DNA of 64,000 nt from Rufibacter latericius (GCF_003721515.1 NZ_RJJD01000003.1:62001-126000), one strand, 5' to 3'. Counted from the stretch's first letter, positions 26,575-36,213 are shown. The notes: generated from the sequence alone by a model not told the origin. Translations and numbers: made by a program.

Positions 26575-26610
26575 AAGCGGTTGGCTTAAGAGCCAACCGC
26601 TTTTATTTTA
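26567..26610. terminator. 20-bp perfect hairpin, bidirectional terminator
   Basis: TAAAATAAAAGCGGTTGGCT and its exact complement flank TAAG. Placed between convergent M28 and M1 peptidase genes, with A/T-rich arm ends serving both directions. Confidence 0.85.
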
Positions 26611-26629
26611 TCTGTAAACCAGTGCTTCT

Positions 26630-28285
26630 TTACTGCACTTTCTTCTGGGTTACATAGAAATTAGGGTCTACCTCAATGTCCTGGGCACTTGCTGTTAAAG
26701 GGGCTTTTTTCCAAGTCTCCCCGATAGGGTTTAACCACATTTCCTTTCCTGCCACCGAAACCCTTACCGGCAGGTCGAAGCCGGTAACTGCGTTGTTCCA
26801 GCGGTACGACAATGTGTTCCCTTCTACTTTATACTCCAGCACCGGAATCCGGATGTCGCGGAGGTACTGGTTGAAGAATGGCGTGAGATCACGTCCAACT
26901 TGCTTGCTCAGGTACTTCTCAATCTGCTGGGTGGTCACGGTCTGGTGGTAGAAATCTTTGTTGAGGCCCCGCAGGATTTTCCGCCATTTCTCGTCATCGT
27001 TCACCACTTGCCGAAGCGTGTGCAGCATGTTTCCGCCCTTGGGGTACATGTCACCTGAGCCGCTGTTGTTGACGCCGTATTTCCCGATGATGGGTTTATC
27101 GTTTCTGATTCCGCGGCGGGTTCCTATCACGTACTCACTCCCCGCTTTCTTGCCATGGAAAAACTCCACAAACAAGTTCTCAGAGTAGTTGGTGAAGCTC
27201 TCGTGAATCCACATGTCGGCGACGTCTTTGTAGGTGATGTTGTTGGCGAACCACTCGTGGCCGCTTTCGTGAATGATGATGAAATCGAACTTCAGGCCCC
27301 ACCCCGTACCGCTTAAATCCCGGCCCAGGTAGCCGTTCTGGTACTTATTTCCGTAGGTAACCGAGCTCTGGTGCTCCATCCCTAAATACGGTACCTCCAC
27401 CAGTTTGTAGCTGTCTTCATAGAACGGGTACGGCCCGAACCAATGCTCAAAGGCTTTCAGCATCTGGGGCACTTGCTTGAACTGCTCTTTGGCTTTCTCC
27501 AGGTTTTCGCGCAGCACATAATAGTTGCAGTCCAGTTTGCCTTTCTCACCGGCGTAGGTCTCTGAGAAGTTCACATAGTCGCCAATGTTCACATTCACGC
27601 CGTAGTTGTTGATGGGGTTGGTCACTGCCCAATGGAAGGTTTTAGTGCCGTCTGAGTTCTGGTCCACCTTCCGCAGTCTTCCGTTGGAGACATCTGTGAG
27701 GTTCTGCGGCACCGTCACCCTGATCATCATGCTGTCGGGCTCGTCGTACATGTGATCTTTGCAGGGCCACCATAGGCTAGCCCCGTCTCCCTGGCAGGAA
27801 GTGGCAATAAACGGGTTTCCGTTGGAATCCTTTTTCCAGGTCACGCCCCCGCTCCACGGCGGATTGGTACTTACCTGGGGCTTTCCACCGTACGTCACCT
27901 CTACGGTATTCAATTTGCCGGGCACCTGTTTGGCCGCCAACTGGATAAACCAGGCATTTCCGTCCTGCTTCACCGTAAGCTTCTTCCCGTTCTGCACCAC
28001 CTGTTCAATGCGCATGGGCGGCTGCAAATCAATCTGCATGACTTGGTTGGCCTTCAGCACTTTGTAGCGCACCCGGTTCACCCCTTGCATGGAACTGTCC
28101 TGCGGATTCACCTTCATGCTTAGGTCATAATGCACCAGATCCCACCAGGCGCGTTCCGGCGTGATGGAGCCCCTGAGTGTGTCTTGCCTGGTGAACGTTG
28201 GCGTGGTCTGGGCCTGTGAAACGGATGGACTCATCAGCCCAAGGAAGCAGGCCAGTGCCATAAGAATTTGAAACCGATTGTGCAT
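26630..28285 (-). CDS. Secreted M1-family metallopeptidase
   Basis: A 551-residue gluzincin with signal peptide (SPSVSQAQ). The zinc motif is HESGH (His339, Glu340, His343) with the third ligand Glu362 in WIHESFTNY. The usual GAMEN substrate motif appears as LGMEHQSS (301-308), as in many Bacteroidota M1 enzymes. Residues 40-240 form the N-terminal beta domain. It is shorter than full aminopeptidase N (~850) and lacks the large C-terminal helical domain. The gene stands alone, with a plain start at 28285. Confidence 0.92.
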   Translation of the reverse strand: MHNRFQILMALACFLGLMSPSVSQAQTTPTFTRQDTLRGSITPERAWWDLVHYDLSMKVNPQDSSMQGVNRVRYKVLKANQVMQIDLQPPMRIEQVVQNGKKLTVKQDGNAWFIQLAAKQVPGKLNTVEVTYGGKPQVSTNPPWSGGVTWKKDSNGNPFIATSCQGDGASLWWPCKDHMYDEPDSMMIRVTVPQNLTDVSNGRLRKVDQNSDGTKTFHWAVTNPINNYGVNVNIGDYVNFSETYAGEKGKLDCNYYVLRENLEKAKEQFKQVPQMLKAFEHWFGPYPFYEDSYKLVEVPYLGMEHQSSVTYGNKYQNGYLGRDLSGTGWGLKFDFIIIHESGHEWFANNITYKDVADMWIHESFTNYSENLFVEFFHGKKAGSEYVIGTRRGIRNDKPIIGKYGVNNSGSGDMYPKGGNMLHTLRQVVNDDEKWRKILRGLNKDFYHQTVTTQQIEKYLSKQVGRDLTPFFNQYLRDIRIPVLEYKVEGNTLSYRWNNAVTGFDLPVRVSVAGKEMWLNPIGETWKKAPLTASAQDIEVDPNFYVTQKKVQ

Positions 28286-28334
28286 GTTAGGATATGCTTT
28301 GGAGGTGGAGGGTAAGCCTATTCAGGACAAAAAA

Positions 28335-28388
28335 AGCGCCTCTGATTTCAGGCCCTTTTGGTAAAAATAACCCGAAATCAGAAGCGCT
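28335..28388. terminator. Hairpin with 40-bp dyad core
   Basis: Core 28342-28381 (CTGATTTC...GAAATCAG) lies inside an outer AGCGCCT/AGAAGCGCT-type pair. It is 33 bp after the GH5-like stop codon on the minus strand. Confidence 0.7.
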
Positions 28389-28420
28389 CAAATTTAACGG
28401 AGATTATTTCTCCTCCGGAT

Positions 28421-31012
28421 CTATTTCTTCTCCAGCCAAACCGCCTCCACCTCAAAACCCTGGGCCTGCCCGGCCGATGCGGCATTGGCTTCTGGCTTTA
28501 CCGAAATCTCCAGTTTTTCAACCTCCTTCAAATTGAAAGCCTCAGGCTTGGCGGCGTTGAACCAAAACGGCTGGAACCCCGGGTAAGGCCGAGGCAACAG
28601 CATCATGGAATCTGGTTTCAAGGTGTTCAGCGGTATTTCGATATCCTTGAAACTGTTGCTCACCGGAACGGTTGCCGAATGGGCCGAGGCAGTAGCTGTG
28701 ATCAGGCTTACTTTCACCGGCGCCGGGCGGGCATTGGTACTCCTGATCCTGATCACCAGTTTATCAAAACCGGCCAGTTCAGTTTCCCTCCCTTTCAGTT
28801 TATTTCCGATGAATTGCTGGAAGCCCATGGTTTTTTCCTCCGGAAGTTCTTTGGCCGTCAGTTTCAACACCAATTGGCCCGGCTCTGAAGCGGCAATGAG
28901 TTGGCGTTCATCGGCTTTCCAGAGGTTGGGGAAAATGTAAAGAGAACGGTCAGTAGTGGCGTTAAACAGAGACAGTGCGCCGTTTTCAGCGGCCACAAAC
29001 GTCTGGTAAGCTTCATTCTGGTAATAGTCCCAAGCCCAGGGATTACCTTCGAAACCACCCGGGTACGTCATGTGCTTGTCTCCGTCCTGCAACATGATTC
29101 GGTAATTAACCAGACCCGGAGACAACAACTCCACCGGCACCTGGGCCCTATACTCATTAGCGCCTACTTTCTCCATAGAAACGGTTTTGTAAACTGCCGC
29201 CTGGTTGTTGAGCTGCACCGATACTTTTGCGGTGCCGGAAATACCTACCACCTGCGCGGTGATCGGGAATGGTCTGCCTGAAGAAACTTCTTTTAAAGGC
29301 TGATGCGCCACAAACGGTTTTAAATCAAATGGCTGCGGGGCCACGAATTCCTTCACCAGCAAGTTCCCGAAAGAGGCATCCTGTTTTACCCCCGTTTTTG
29401 GTTTTTTGGTCAGTAAATACGTGCCGGGCTGCACCTGGAAACCTCCTGCTTTAGCAGTGGCGCTATGATTATTTCCTTCGTTTACCGCCGTTATGGTAAA
29501 GGTCTCGCCTAGGTCCGCCAGCCTTATCTGCATGGATTGGTTTTGCCACTGGATACGGGTCACTTCTTTGCTGGGCGATGCTTTCGCGAACGGGTCCCGG
29601 ATATGGATGGCATCGGGCATTACTTCCAGTCGCCACACACCTTTTTCTAATTTGTCCAGAAAATACGCTCCTGAGCCGCTGTACTGCACCACCGGAGAGC
29701 TTCCTACCCCCGCCACTTGCGTCAGTTTGGCGGCGTTCACCGGTTTAGATTTGGTGGTGTTAGAGTAGAGGAACACTTGGGGAGTGTTTATCTCGCTCAA
29801 CGATTCCTTGTAACTCACCCGGAAGGCATCAAACACGCTGTCAGCGGGATAAACGCCGTAGCTTTTGCGCAGCGGCAATTGATGGAACACCTTAGATGCG
29901 ATCATCAGGCTGATGGCTTTGGAAGGCGTGTAGGCCAGGTTCAGGTAATGGGTCTGGTACTCGGTATTGCCGTAGGCCGTGGCCAGGGGATCGTAGGCAA
30001 ACTGCGTTGCCCACTGGAACCCGGCGCCCCGGAAACTCTTAGCCATGGCCGGATACATGTAAGAACCCAGCACATCACCGGCATCGAACTCATACACCAT
30101 CAAGGATTTGTTTTTGAACTCAGGTATGGAATCGAAGGGGATGTGGTAGCGGTCTACGTGGGGAAGGTAATTGCCCTGCAACGTGTGATTGGCTACCAGA
30201 CCCGTGGGATACCACTGAAAACTGAACCCGTCTGCCTTTGACTTCGCAACAGCATCTGCGTATTTAGGCGACTCACTGATGTTGTAATAAATAGGCTTAG
30301 TCCAGTTCGTGGCCCTCATCGCCGCGATCATGCGGTTGACATACTCGGTGGTTCTGGACTTGGGACCGGAGTGGTGGGGCTCGTTGTTTACCTCGGCTGC
30401 GATGATGTTCGCATCAGCCCCGTAGGTGAGTTGGGTATAGGGATTTACGTGGTTGAGTAGTTGTTTGATGTAGTTTTCCTGCGCCTTGAAGGCATATTCA
30501 TTTACCAACGCTTTCTGCTTGCCGTACAAGCGGGAGAAGCCGGGGGTATTCTCGTCTTTCTCAGGGTAGCCGTTGCCCCAGAAGGCAATAGGTGTTAGCA
30601 TGATCCTGATGTTGCGTTCCTTCAGCTTGAACACCAGGTAATCAAAGAGGCGCAGGTGTTCGTTGTTCTGCAGGTTGCCCAACGTGTCTGTGATCTCGGT
30701 GTCCCATACGTGCACCCGGAACGCGTCCAGCCCCAACCGGGCCAGGTGGTAGACATCCTGGTCAATGGCTTTCTCTGGATTCACATTTCTGGCCTTCACG
30801 GATCGGTATCCGTACGCGAACGGCACGGTATAATTCACCCCGAAGAAAGCAGCCTCCTGGTTGTTCTTTTTCCAGCGTAAAATTCCTTTCTGATCTATGT
30901 AGACCAGATCCGCTTCTTTGGCTTCCTTTTTCTGGGCCCAAAGGGTTCCAGGCGTTGCCAGCCAAAAAAGTAACAGGAAAGGAAGGGACAGGGTTTTGTG
31001 TTTGATTTTCAT
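28421..31012 (-). CDS. GH5-like secreted glycoside hydrolase
   Basis: An 863-residue exported protein (signal peptide to about residue 26, TLWA|QKK). Residues ~55-420 resemble a clan GH-A barrel: FGVNYTVPFAYGYR, the loop FRVHVWDTEITD, acid/base Glu211 in AAEVNNEPHH and nucleophile Glu308 in LMVYEFDAGD. Residues ~430-860 are beta-rich accessory domains, the last resembling a carbohydrate-binding module. The linkage and substrate cannot be deduced; beta-glucan or beta-mannan are typical of the clan. It follows the fructan locus on the same strand, but a terminator at 31181 and a 241-bp gap suggest its own transcription. Confidence 0.82.
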   Translation of the reverse strand: MKIKHKTLSLPFLLLFWLATPGTLWAQKKEAKEADLVYIDQKGILRWKKNNQEAAFFGVNYTVPFAYGYRSVKARNVNPEKAIDQDVYHLARLGLDAFRVHVWDTEITDTLGNLQNNEHLRLFDYLVFKLKERNIRIMLTPIAFWGNGYPEKDENTPGFSRLYGKQKALVNEYAFKAQENYIKQLLNHVNPYTQLTYGADANIIAAEVNNEPHHSGPKSRTTEYVNRMIAAMRATNWTKPIYYNISESPKYADAVAKSKADGFSFQWYPTGLVANHTLQGNYLPHVDRYHIPFDSIPEFKNKSLMVYEFDAGDVLGSYMYPAMAKSFRGAGFQWATQFAYDPLATAYGNTEYQTHYLNLAYTPSKAISLMIASKVFHQLPLRKSYGVYPADSVFDAFRVSYKESLSEINTPQVFLYSNTTKSKPVNAAKLTQVAGVGSSPVVQYSGSGAYFLDKLEKGVWRLEVMPDAIHIRDPFAKASPSKEVTRIQWQNQSMQIRLADLGETFTITAVNEGNNHSATAKAGGFQVQPGTYLLTKKPKTGVKQDASFGNLLVKEFVAPQPFDLKPFVAHQPLKEVSSGRPFPITAQVVGISGTAKVSVQLNNQAAVYKTVSMEKVGANEYRAQVPVELLSPGLVNYRIMLQDGDKHMTYPGGFEGNPWAWDYYQNEAYQTFVAAENGALSLFNATTDRSLYIFPNLWKADERQLIAASEPGQLVLKLTAKELPEEKTMGFQQFIGNKLKGRETELAGFDKLVIRIRSTNARPAPVKVSLITATASAHSATVPVSNSFKDIEIPLNTLKPDSMMLLPRPYPGFQPFWFNAAKPEAFNLKEVEKLEISVKPEANAASAGQAQGFEVEAVWLEKK

Positions 31013-31180
31013 ATATTGCTATTAAAACAGGATTGTGCTTGAGTTCTGCCAAGGACAAACTTACGGCGGAGCGCGCCTTTAGCCCTAACAATATCCTCCA
31101 ATTAAATCAAAACTAGCCAGGAAAGAATTGAACAGGGAGGAAACTTGTCTTTCTGAAAGCCTAAAACCAGAACAAGCAAA

Positions 31181-31219
31181 TAAGCCTTTGCCACAGCGTT
31201 GATACCGGGCAAAGGCTTA
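31181..31219 (-). terminator. Terminator at the end of the fructan locus
   Basis: TAAGCCTTTGCC and GGCAAAGGCTTA are exact complements around a 15-nt loop. On the minus strand it follows the last GH32 gene by 35 bp and is followed by TTATTTG. Confidence 0.75.
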
Positions 31220-31253
31220 CGATTGTTTTTACTTTTTATGGATGAACTGGCTT

Positions 31254-32870
31254 CTACTTCGCTCCCATTGTCAATCCGGAAGCACTTTTCATGGAAGGCT
31301 TCATTTTATATGCCTTGCTTTCCAGTAACTGTACCGGGCCTGATGAAATCAATTCCACTTTGGTGAAATCTTCATTGGGGAAGAAAATATCGGTCATCAC
31401 GGCTCTACCTCCGTTGGCGAAGACCTCCACCGAGGCCACATCCAGGAAGAGGTGCAGGTTCAATTTACCATTCTCTAAGGTTAAAGGAGCGGTGTGCCTG
31501 CCCGGAAAAGTATCTTTGAAATCTATTTTCCCTGCCTTGGTGCGGTCAATGAACATTTCTTTTCTAGAAACAGAATATCCCACGTCCAGGTGTTCGCCTT
31601 TGGTGTTGGAAAACCGCACGGTTATTTCCTGGGCTTGGGAAACGTCCAGATTCAGGTCTAGTTCCTGTAAGGGAGAATTCAGTTTGTATTGGCTGCTCAG
31701 GTCCAGGGGTCCGCTTACCGGTTGGGCCTTAAGGGTAGTTGTATTCACCCGCAGCTTCTGCAGTTCTTTCACCGGTTCGCTGACCAGCCGGATACCTTCT
31801 GGGGTTTGTACCAGTTTCAATTCGCGGGGCAAGGTGTTGGCGCTACGCCAGGTTCCGGTGGGTACTTCGTTGGCATATAACCAGTTGCTCATCCAACCCA
31901 GGAACAGGCGTCTGCCGTCTGATTTAGGGATGTTGTCCCAGGTCACGCCCGCGTAGTTATCGGTGCCGTAGTCTACCCAAAAAGTGGTTTGTTCGGGGTT
32001 GTCGTTTTTGAAGGTCTTTCCGTCAAAGTCGCCTAAAAAGTACTGGGTAGCAGAACCTTTGTTGGGGCCACCCGGATTGATGCTCACCAACAGTACCCAT
32101 TTCTCCTGCCCGTTCACTTTAAGCGGAAACAAATCTGGGCATTCCCACACGCCTCCGTGGGCACCGCTGTTCTTCCCGAACTCGCTTAGCTTCGTCCACT
32201 CAGTCAGGTTTTTGGAGCCGTAAAATTCAATATGGTCCAGTACCGCTAAGGTCATCACCCATTGGCCGGCTTTCTCGTTCCAGGAAACTTTGGGATCTCT
32301 GAAGTCTCTGATACCCGGATTCTTCAGGACAGGATTCTTGTCATACTTTTTCCAGGTACGCCCATTGTCTAAACTGAAGGCTAATCCCTGGGTCTGATAA
32401 TCAGTCCGGCCGGCTTTCTCCAGTTTCTCATTGTGGTAGGTGTAGATGGCCACCATGGGCGGGTTCGCCTTGGTGCCCAAGCCCGAGGTGTTGTTCTCGT
32501 CTATCACAGCGCTACCCGAGAAAATGGTCCCGTTTTCATCTGGAAACAGGGCAATGGGCAGATGCTCCCAACTAACCATGTCTTTACTGATCGCATGGCC
32601 CCAGTGCATAGGTCCCCAGGTTGTTCCACCTGGATTATGCTGGTAAAAAAGGTGGTACTCTCCCTTGTGGTACACCATTCCGTTGGGGTCATTCATCCAC
32701 TTGGACGGAGGCGTGAAGTGGTATTGGAGCCGGTGTGGTTCACCTTGTTTTTTTGTTTCCGCCATAGTGACAGATGGTGTCGCATCATTGGGAGCTTTGC
32801 CAGTGGTACAACCAATTGCAACCGCCCCTAAAAAAACAGTAAGGCTGCTTACTACTTGTTTTATATTCAT
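31254..32870 (-). CDS. GH32 fructan hydrolase (exo-type), lipoprotein
   Basis: About 538 residues from the ATG at 32870; a longer in-frame ATG at 32975 would overlap the upstream gene and destroy the lipoprotein signal. The signal is MNIKQVVSSLTVFLGAVAIGC with lipid-modified Cys21. Catalytic triad: nucleophile Asp61 in WMNDPNG, transition-state Asp192 in FRDPKV, acid/base Glu243 in WECPDLF. The C-terminal beta-sandwich (about 375-520) ends VEVFANGG, a common GH32 block. It is the most canonical of the three GH32 enzymes and resembles levanase/exo-inulinase. It is the last gene of the fructan locus, 91 bp after the preceding one. Confidence 0.93.
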   Translation of the reverse strand: MNIKQVVSSLTVFLGAVAIGCTTGKAPNDATPSVTMAETKKQGEPHRLQYHFTPPSKWMNDPNGMVYHKGEYHLFYQHNPGGTTWGPMHWGHAISKDMVSWEHLPIALFPDENGTIFSGSAVIDENNTSGLGTKANPPMVAIYTYHNEKLEKAGRTDYQTQGLAFSLDNGRTWKKYDKNPVLKNPGIRDFRDPKVSWNEKAGQWVMTLAVLDHIEFYGSKNLTEWTKLSEFGKNSGAHGGVWECPDLFPLKVNGQEKWVLLVSINPGGPNKGSATQYFLGDFDGKTFKNDNPEQTTFWVDYGTDNYAGVTWDNIPKSDGRRLFLGWMSNWLYANEVPTGTWRSANTLPRELKLVQTPEGIRLVSEPVKELQKLRVNTTTLKAQPVSGPLDLSSQYKLNSPLQELDLNLDVSQAQEITVRFSNTKGEHLDVGYSVSRKEMFIDRTKAGKIDFKDTFPGRHTAPLTLENGKLNLHLFLDVASVEVFANGGRAVMTDIFFPNEDFTKVELISSGPVQLLESKAYKMKPSMKSASGLTMGAK

Positions 32871-32961
32871 TTGATTCCAATTATGGTTTAAAAGAATGTT
32901 TTTGAAGGTCACAGAGGGGTGACTTCTATTTGTTAAATCGGGAAGAAGTCTTTTTTGAAGA

Positions 32962-34518
32962 CTACTCCAAGCCATATAGTTTTACATCTGAGAAAGTGGC
33001 TTGTGTACCATTTGAAGTAATTCCCCAGGACTTGCCGGGCAGGCTGTAGATCCGGTTGCTAAGAGCGGCCTTACCATCTACATAAAGGACACAAATGGAA
33101 CCATCTATCACCACATCAACCGCATAGGTAGTACCTGCTTGAAGTGTTACCGGAACTCTGGTAATTAATTGCTCATTGGTGCCGGAGACCTGATAGGCTG
33201 CAATCCTGTTATTGGCAGGCTCCAATACTATTTTGTAGGATTGTTGTAAGGCATTATCAGCATTGAAGATAAAGCCCGCAGTCCCGGTATTTGTGTCCAC
33301 TTTTATCTTGGCACTTATCTTCCTCGTGCCTGTGATTGCTCCAAAGGTTTGGTATGCCGCCGAAGGTGAGCCATTTACCACGAAGGAATTACCCGAACCC
33401 GACACGGTGCCGGATGATTTGCTTGGCTGAAGGGATATTTCTTTTTTAAAGATACCAGTCACCATGTCCGGGACTTTCACTCCTAAAGTACCATCCGGTG
33501 CTTGGGTAAGTTCATGGGAAACAATGTTACCCGCCCACTCTTTGTTGCCGCTGTCATTCTCTGGGTTTTTTCGGGCAGTCCACCCGAAAAGGTATCGCTT
33601 GTTCCCGTCAGAGGCTGTCTTTGCAGCATAGAAATACTGCCCGTCCAGCATATCATTTGCTGGCTTGGTCCAGGGACCTTCAGACGAAGTAGCAATACGA
33701 TAATGGGTACCCTTCATACCACTCCAATCTTCTGAGAAAAACAGGTACCAGAAGTTTCCCATCTTGAAAACGTCAGCACACTCCATCATAAGGTAGTTGT
33801 CTTCTGGTGTGGTGGTGTAAAGCGGGCCTTTGGGAGTCCAGTTGTTCAATGCCGGATCCGTAGTCGTAAACAAGAGGACAACCGCTTTTCTGGCGCTGGT
33901 CTGCGTACTCATCAGCATCCAGTACTCGTTCTTTTCTGAATTGAAGAACACCTGCGGGTCCCGAAAATCAAAGTTGTAATAACCAGCTGGAGCCGTAAGG
34001 ATGTTAGAGGACTTTGTCCAAGTCTTCAGGTCTTTACTGGTAGCGTACATCACACTTTCACGTGGGTGGCTCTGCACGTAACTCGCATTGCCATTGTGGC
34101 CAGTATAGTACATGTAATAGGTATCCCCTACTTTCACAGTAGACCCGGTACCAATGGCAAAGTCAGGCTCGTTAGTGGTGCCATAGGGAATCATGCGGCC
34201 GGAGTAGGAGAAGTCAGTTAAATTGGACGTCTCAAACTTATGGATGTCATGGAAGCCCTGCCCCGCTGGTTTTGATTGAGCATCATGCAAAAAGAAAAGA
34301 TGGAACTTGCCGTTATCATAGAAGGGCATTAGATCCCCTACCCACCCGGTTGTGTTGTACGGGGACGTTGTTCCCATCCAACCCGAAGGAGGCTGCGGGT
34401 AGATACTTTTAGAGTTTTTAACCTCCTCTGTTCCAGGACCCGGAGCTGGGTCATCATTATTTCCACAGGCCGATAAACCTGCTATCACCAGAGCCACTAC
34501 CCACTTATTCAACTTCAT
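32962..34518 (-). CDS. Divergent GH32 lipoprotein, candidate surface endo-fructanase
   Basis: A 518-residue lipoprotein (signal ending GLSAC, Cys18, then NNDD). The five-blade GH32 domain is recognisable, but the first motif is WVGDLMPFYDNGKFHLF instead of WMNDPNG; nucleophile Asp62 is kept. The other catalytic residues are Asp187 in DFRDPQVF and Glu246 in MMECADVF. Residues ~370-515 are a separate beta-sandwich (VSGSGNSFVVNG ... TQATFSDVKLYGLE), like the DUF4975-type C-terminal domain. In the Bacteroides thetaiotaomicron levan locus a protein of this general design (BT1760) is the surface endo-levanase; equivalence here is inference. The acidic residues after Cys18 fit surface export. Confidence 0.85.
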   Translation of the reverse strand: MKLNKWVVALVIAGLSACGNNDDPAPGPGTEEVKNSKSIYPQPPSGWMGTTSPYNTTGWVGDLMPFYDNGKFHLFFLHDAQSKPAGQGFHDIHKFETSNLTDFSYSGRMIPYGTTNEPDFAIGTGSTVKVGDTYYMYYTGHNGNASYVQSHPRESVMYATSKDLKTWTKSSNILTAPAGYYNFDFRDPQVFFNSEKNEYWMLMSTQTSARKAVVLLFTTTDPALNNWTPKGPLYTTTPEDNYLMMECADVFKMGNFWYLFFSEDWSGMKGTHYRIATSSEGPWTKPANDMLDGQYFYAAKTASDGNKRYLFGWTARKNPENDSGNKEWAGNIVSHELTQAPDGTLGVKVPDMVTGIFKKEISLQPSKSSGTVSGSGNSFVVNGSPSAAYQTFGAITGTRKISAKIKVDTNTGTAGFIFNADNALQQSYKIVLEPANNRIAAYQVSGTNEQLITRVPVTLQAGTTYAVDVVIDGSICVLYVDGKAALSNRIYSLPGKSWGITSNGTQATFSDVKLYGLE

Positions 34519-34725
34519 AGTTACGAATGTTGTACAGGGACCTGATCCCTGAAGTTATATTATTGATGTTTGGTTTCGTCAGTTCTTGTTTGGAATAGGC
34601 GAAACTCTGCTTTCTTATTTGATGACCTCTAAAGAGAGAAGGCATAGTACCCAACATCTGGCCTAACCTCCTGCCTGTTACCATTGCCACTTTATCAATG
34701 CCAGTCTCAGAAGAAATCTCTCCCA

Positions 34726-34765
34726 GCGTTTATAGCCTGTTTTTTGTAAAAGTGGCTAAAAGCGC
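34726..34765. repeat. 40-bp intergenic dyad repeat
   Basis: GCGTTTATAGCC and GGCTAAAAGCGC enclose TGTTTTTTGTAAAAGT. It lies 35 bp after the DUF4960-like stop codon (minus strand), inside the 282-bp gap of the fructan locus. Confidence 0.7.
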
Positions 34766-34800
34766 CAGGAGGGAAAGATATAAAGTTGGATGTCAGATTA

Positions 34801-36213
34801 TTATTCAGCCAGGTATTTAATGGCATTTTCCGTGAGGCGCTCAATGTTGGAGCGGAAACCATTTGGCTGGCTAGGCGTGCCACTGGCATCTGCCTCATTG
34901 TACCAATCATATGCCCCGAAGGTAATCACCACCACGTTGCCGTCAGAGGTTCCATTGCCGGGGAACTCTGCAATGCCAACGCGCCCATTCAGGTCATTGT
35001 CCCAAGCTTCGCTAGCCAGGTTTACACCTCCGGTCTGTTGGCGCCAGCCAGCACCATTTCCGTAGCCTCCCCACTCTGGTAAGAACCACCAGGCCGTATG
35101 GTTCAACCGGAAAGTACCTTTCTCAAGCAAATTGGCCTTTCCGGGTTCAAAGGTCTGGAGTCCAGCGAAGATAGGATGATCTTCATGGCCCTTGAATGAA
35201 ATACCCCAAGAGCTATTTTGGTCCACAAATCCGGCTGGAAGGAAATCCCCGAACACATTGTTAGGGCCTTTTCCTTGCGGGATCACACCCAGGGTTTCTA
35301 AATACTTAGCGGCAAAAGTAGTCAGCATCAGGTTACCCCCGGCGGCGCGGTAGGTCTTAAGGGCATTCACGGCTTTGGCCTCAAACGCAACGGCAGGTAT
35401 GTCCATAGAAGCGTCAAAGTGCCACCAGATTACGTCAAACTCACTCAGATCCTTCCCTCCTATGATATCATCAAACGAGATATAACTAACGTCTGAGAAC
35501 TTTGTAAAGAGCCAGTCAGCAGCGGCTTTCTCATCTAAGTTTGAGATTCCTCCCCGGGCAGAGGAAACACCCAAGAAGGCTACTTTCAACCCCATGGTTT
35601 GTTGGCTCACGGTAACGGTATAATTCTCAGTGCGCCCACCGGCGGTAATGGCATACACCTTAGGAGCGGAGAAATCAACGGCCACCCCGGAAGCCGGACT
35701 GATGGTAACCCCGGTAGACAATTCAATGGAAGGCGTCAACGCTGACACATCGGTACCCGATGGAAGGACTACGGAAATGGTCTTTGCTGAATTATCTATT
35801 ACTCCGTCAACCCCATTTATTGAGAATTTAAGGATTGGTTGAAGCACTTGTACCCGCACCTTATATTTCTTGTAAAGGTTTCCATTTGTTACAATGTATT
35901 CCACTTCCTGGCTATAATTAGCAGGTGTGCTGATAGAAGGGCTAATAGAGGAGCCTTCCGGCAAACTTACCTCAGGGGTAACCGAGGTGATATTGCTGTT
36001 GTAAGGAAGTGACAAAGAAATAACCCCGGTCTTTTGGTCAATAGCTCCATCTGTCCCGTTAATTTTAAAAGAACCGATCTGGACAGGTACATCCAGGACA
36101 AAGTCCCCGTTTTCATTATCGTCCTCACAGGAAAACAATAGAAACAGCATGGAGAAAAATAGGCTGGCCATTAGTTTGCCAGCATTATACATAGAAGTAT
36201 TAAACATAGTCAT
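34801..36213 (-). CDS. DUF5018/DUF4960-like surface lipoprotein of the fructan locus
   Basis: A 470-residue lipoprotein; the signal ends FLLFSC followed by acidic EDDNENGD, a typical surface-export tail. ATGs at 36213, 36207 and 36192 are possible starts. Two ~85-residue Ig-like repeats follow (IGSFKINGTDGAIDQKTGVI and LKFSINGVDGVIDNSAKTI begin them). Residues ~210-470 form an alpha/beta domain (LKVAFLGVSSARGG ... DVIWWHFDAS ... YRAAGGNLMLTTF ... VVVITFGAYDWYNE) reminiscent of ThuA/amidotransferase-like folds. It sits where levan loci carry a SusE/F-like glycan-binding protein (BT1761 position). No catalytic set is evident, so binding fructan chains is the likely role. Confidence 0.78.
   Translation of the reverse strand: MTMFNTSMYNAGKLMASLFFSMLFLLFSCEDDNENGDFVLDVPVQIGSFKINGTDGAIDQKTGVISLSLPYNSNITSVTPEVSLPEGSSISPSISTPANYSQEVEYIVTNGNLYKKYKVRVQVLQPILKFSINGVDGVIDNSAKTISVVLPSGTDVSALTPSIELSTGVTISPASGVAVDFSAPKVYAITAGGRTENYTVTVSQQTMGLKVAFLGVSSARGGISNLDEKAAADWLFTKFSDVSYISFDDIIGGKDLSEFDVIWWHFDASMDIPAVAFEAKAVNALKTYRAAGGNLMLTTFAAKYLETLGVIPQGKGPNNVFGDFLPAGFVDQNSSWGISFKGHEDHPIFAGLQTFEPGKANLLEKGTFRLNHTAWWFLPEWGGYGNGAGWRQQTGGVNLASEAWDNDLNGRVGIAEFPGNGTSDGNVVVITFGAYDWYNEADASGTPSQPNGFRSNIERLTENAIKYLAE

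Noticed and set aside
32871-32975. Longer N-terminus for the last GH32 gene
   Set aside because: It overlaps the upstream gene and precedes a proper lipoprotein signal beginning at 32870.
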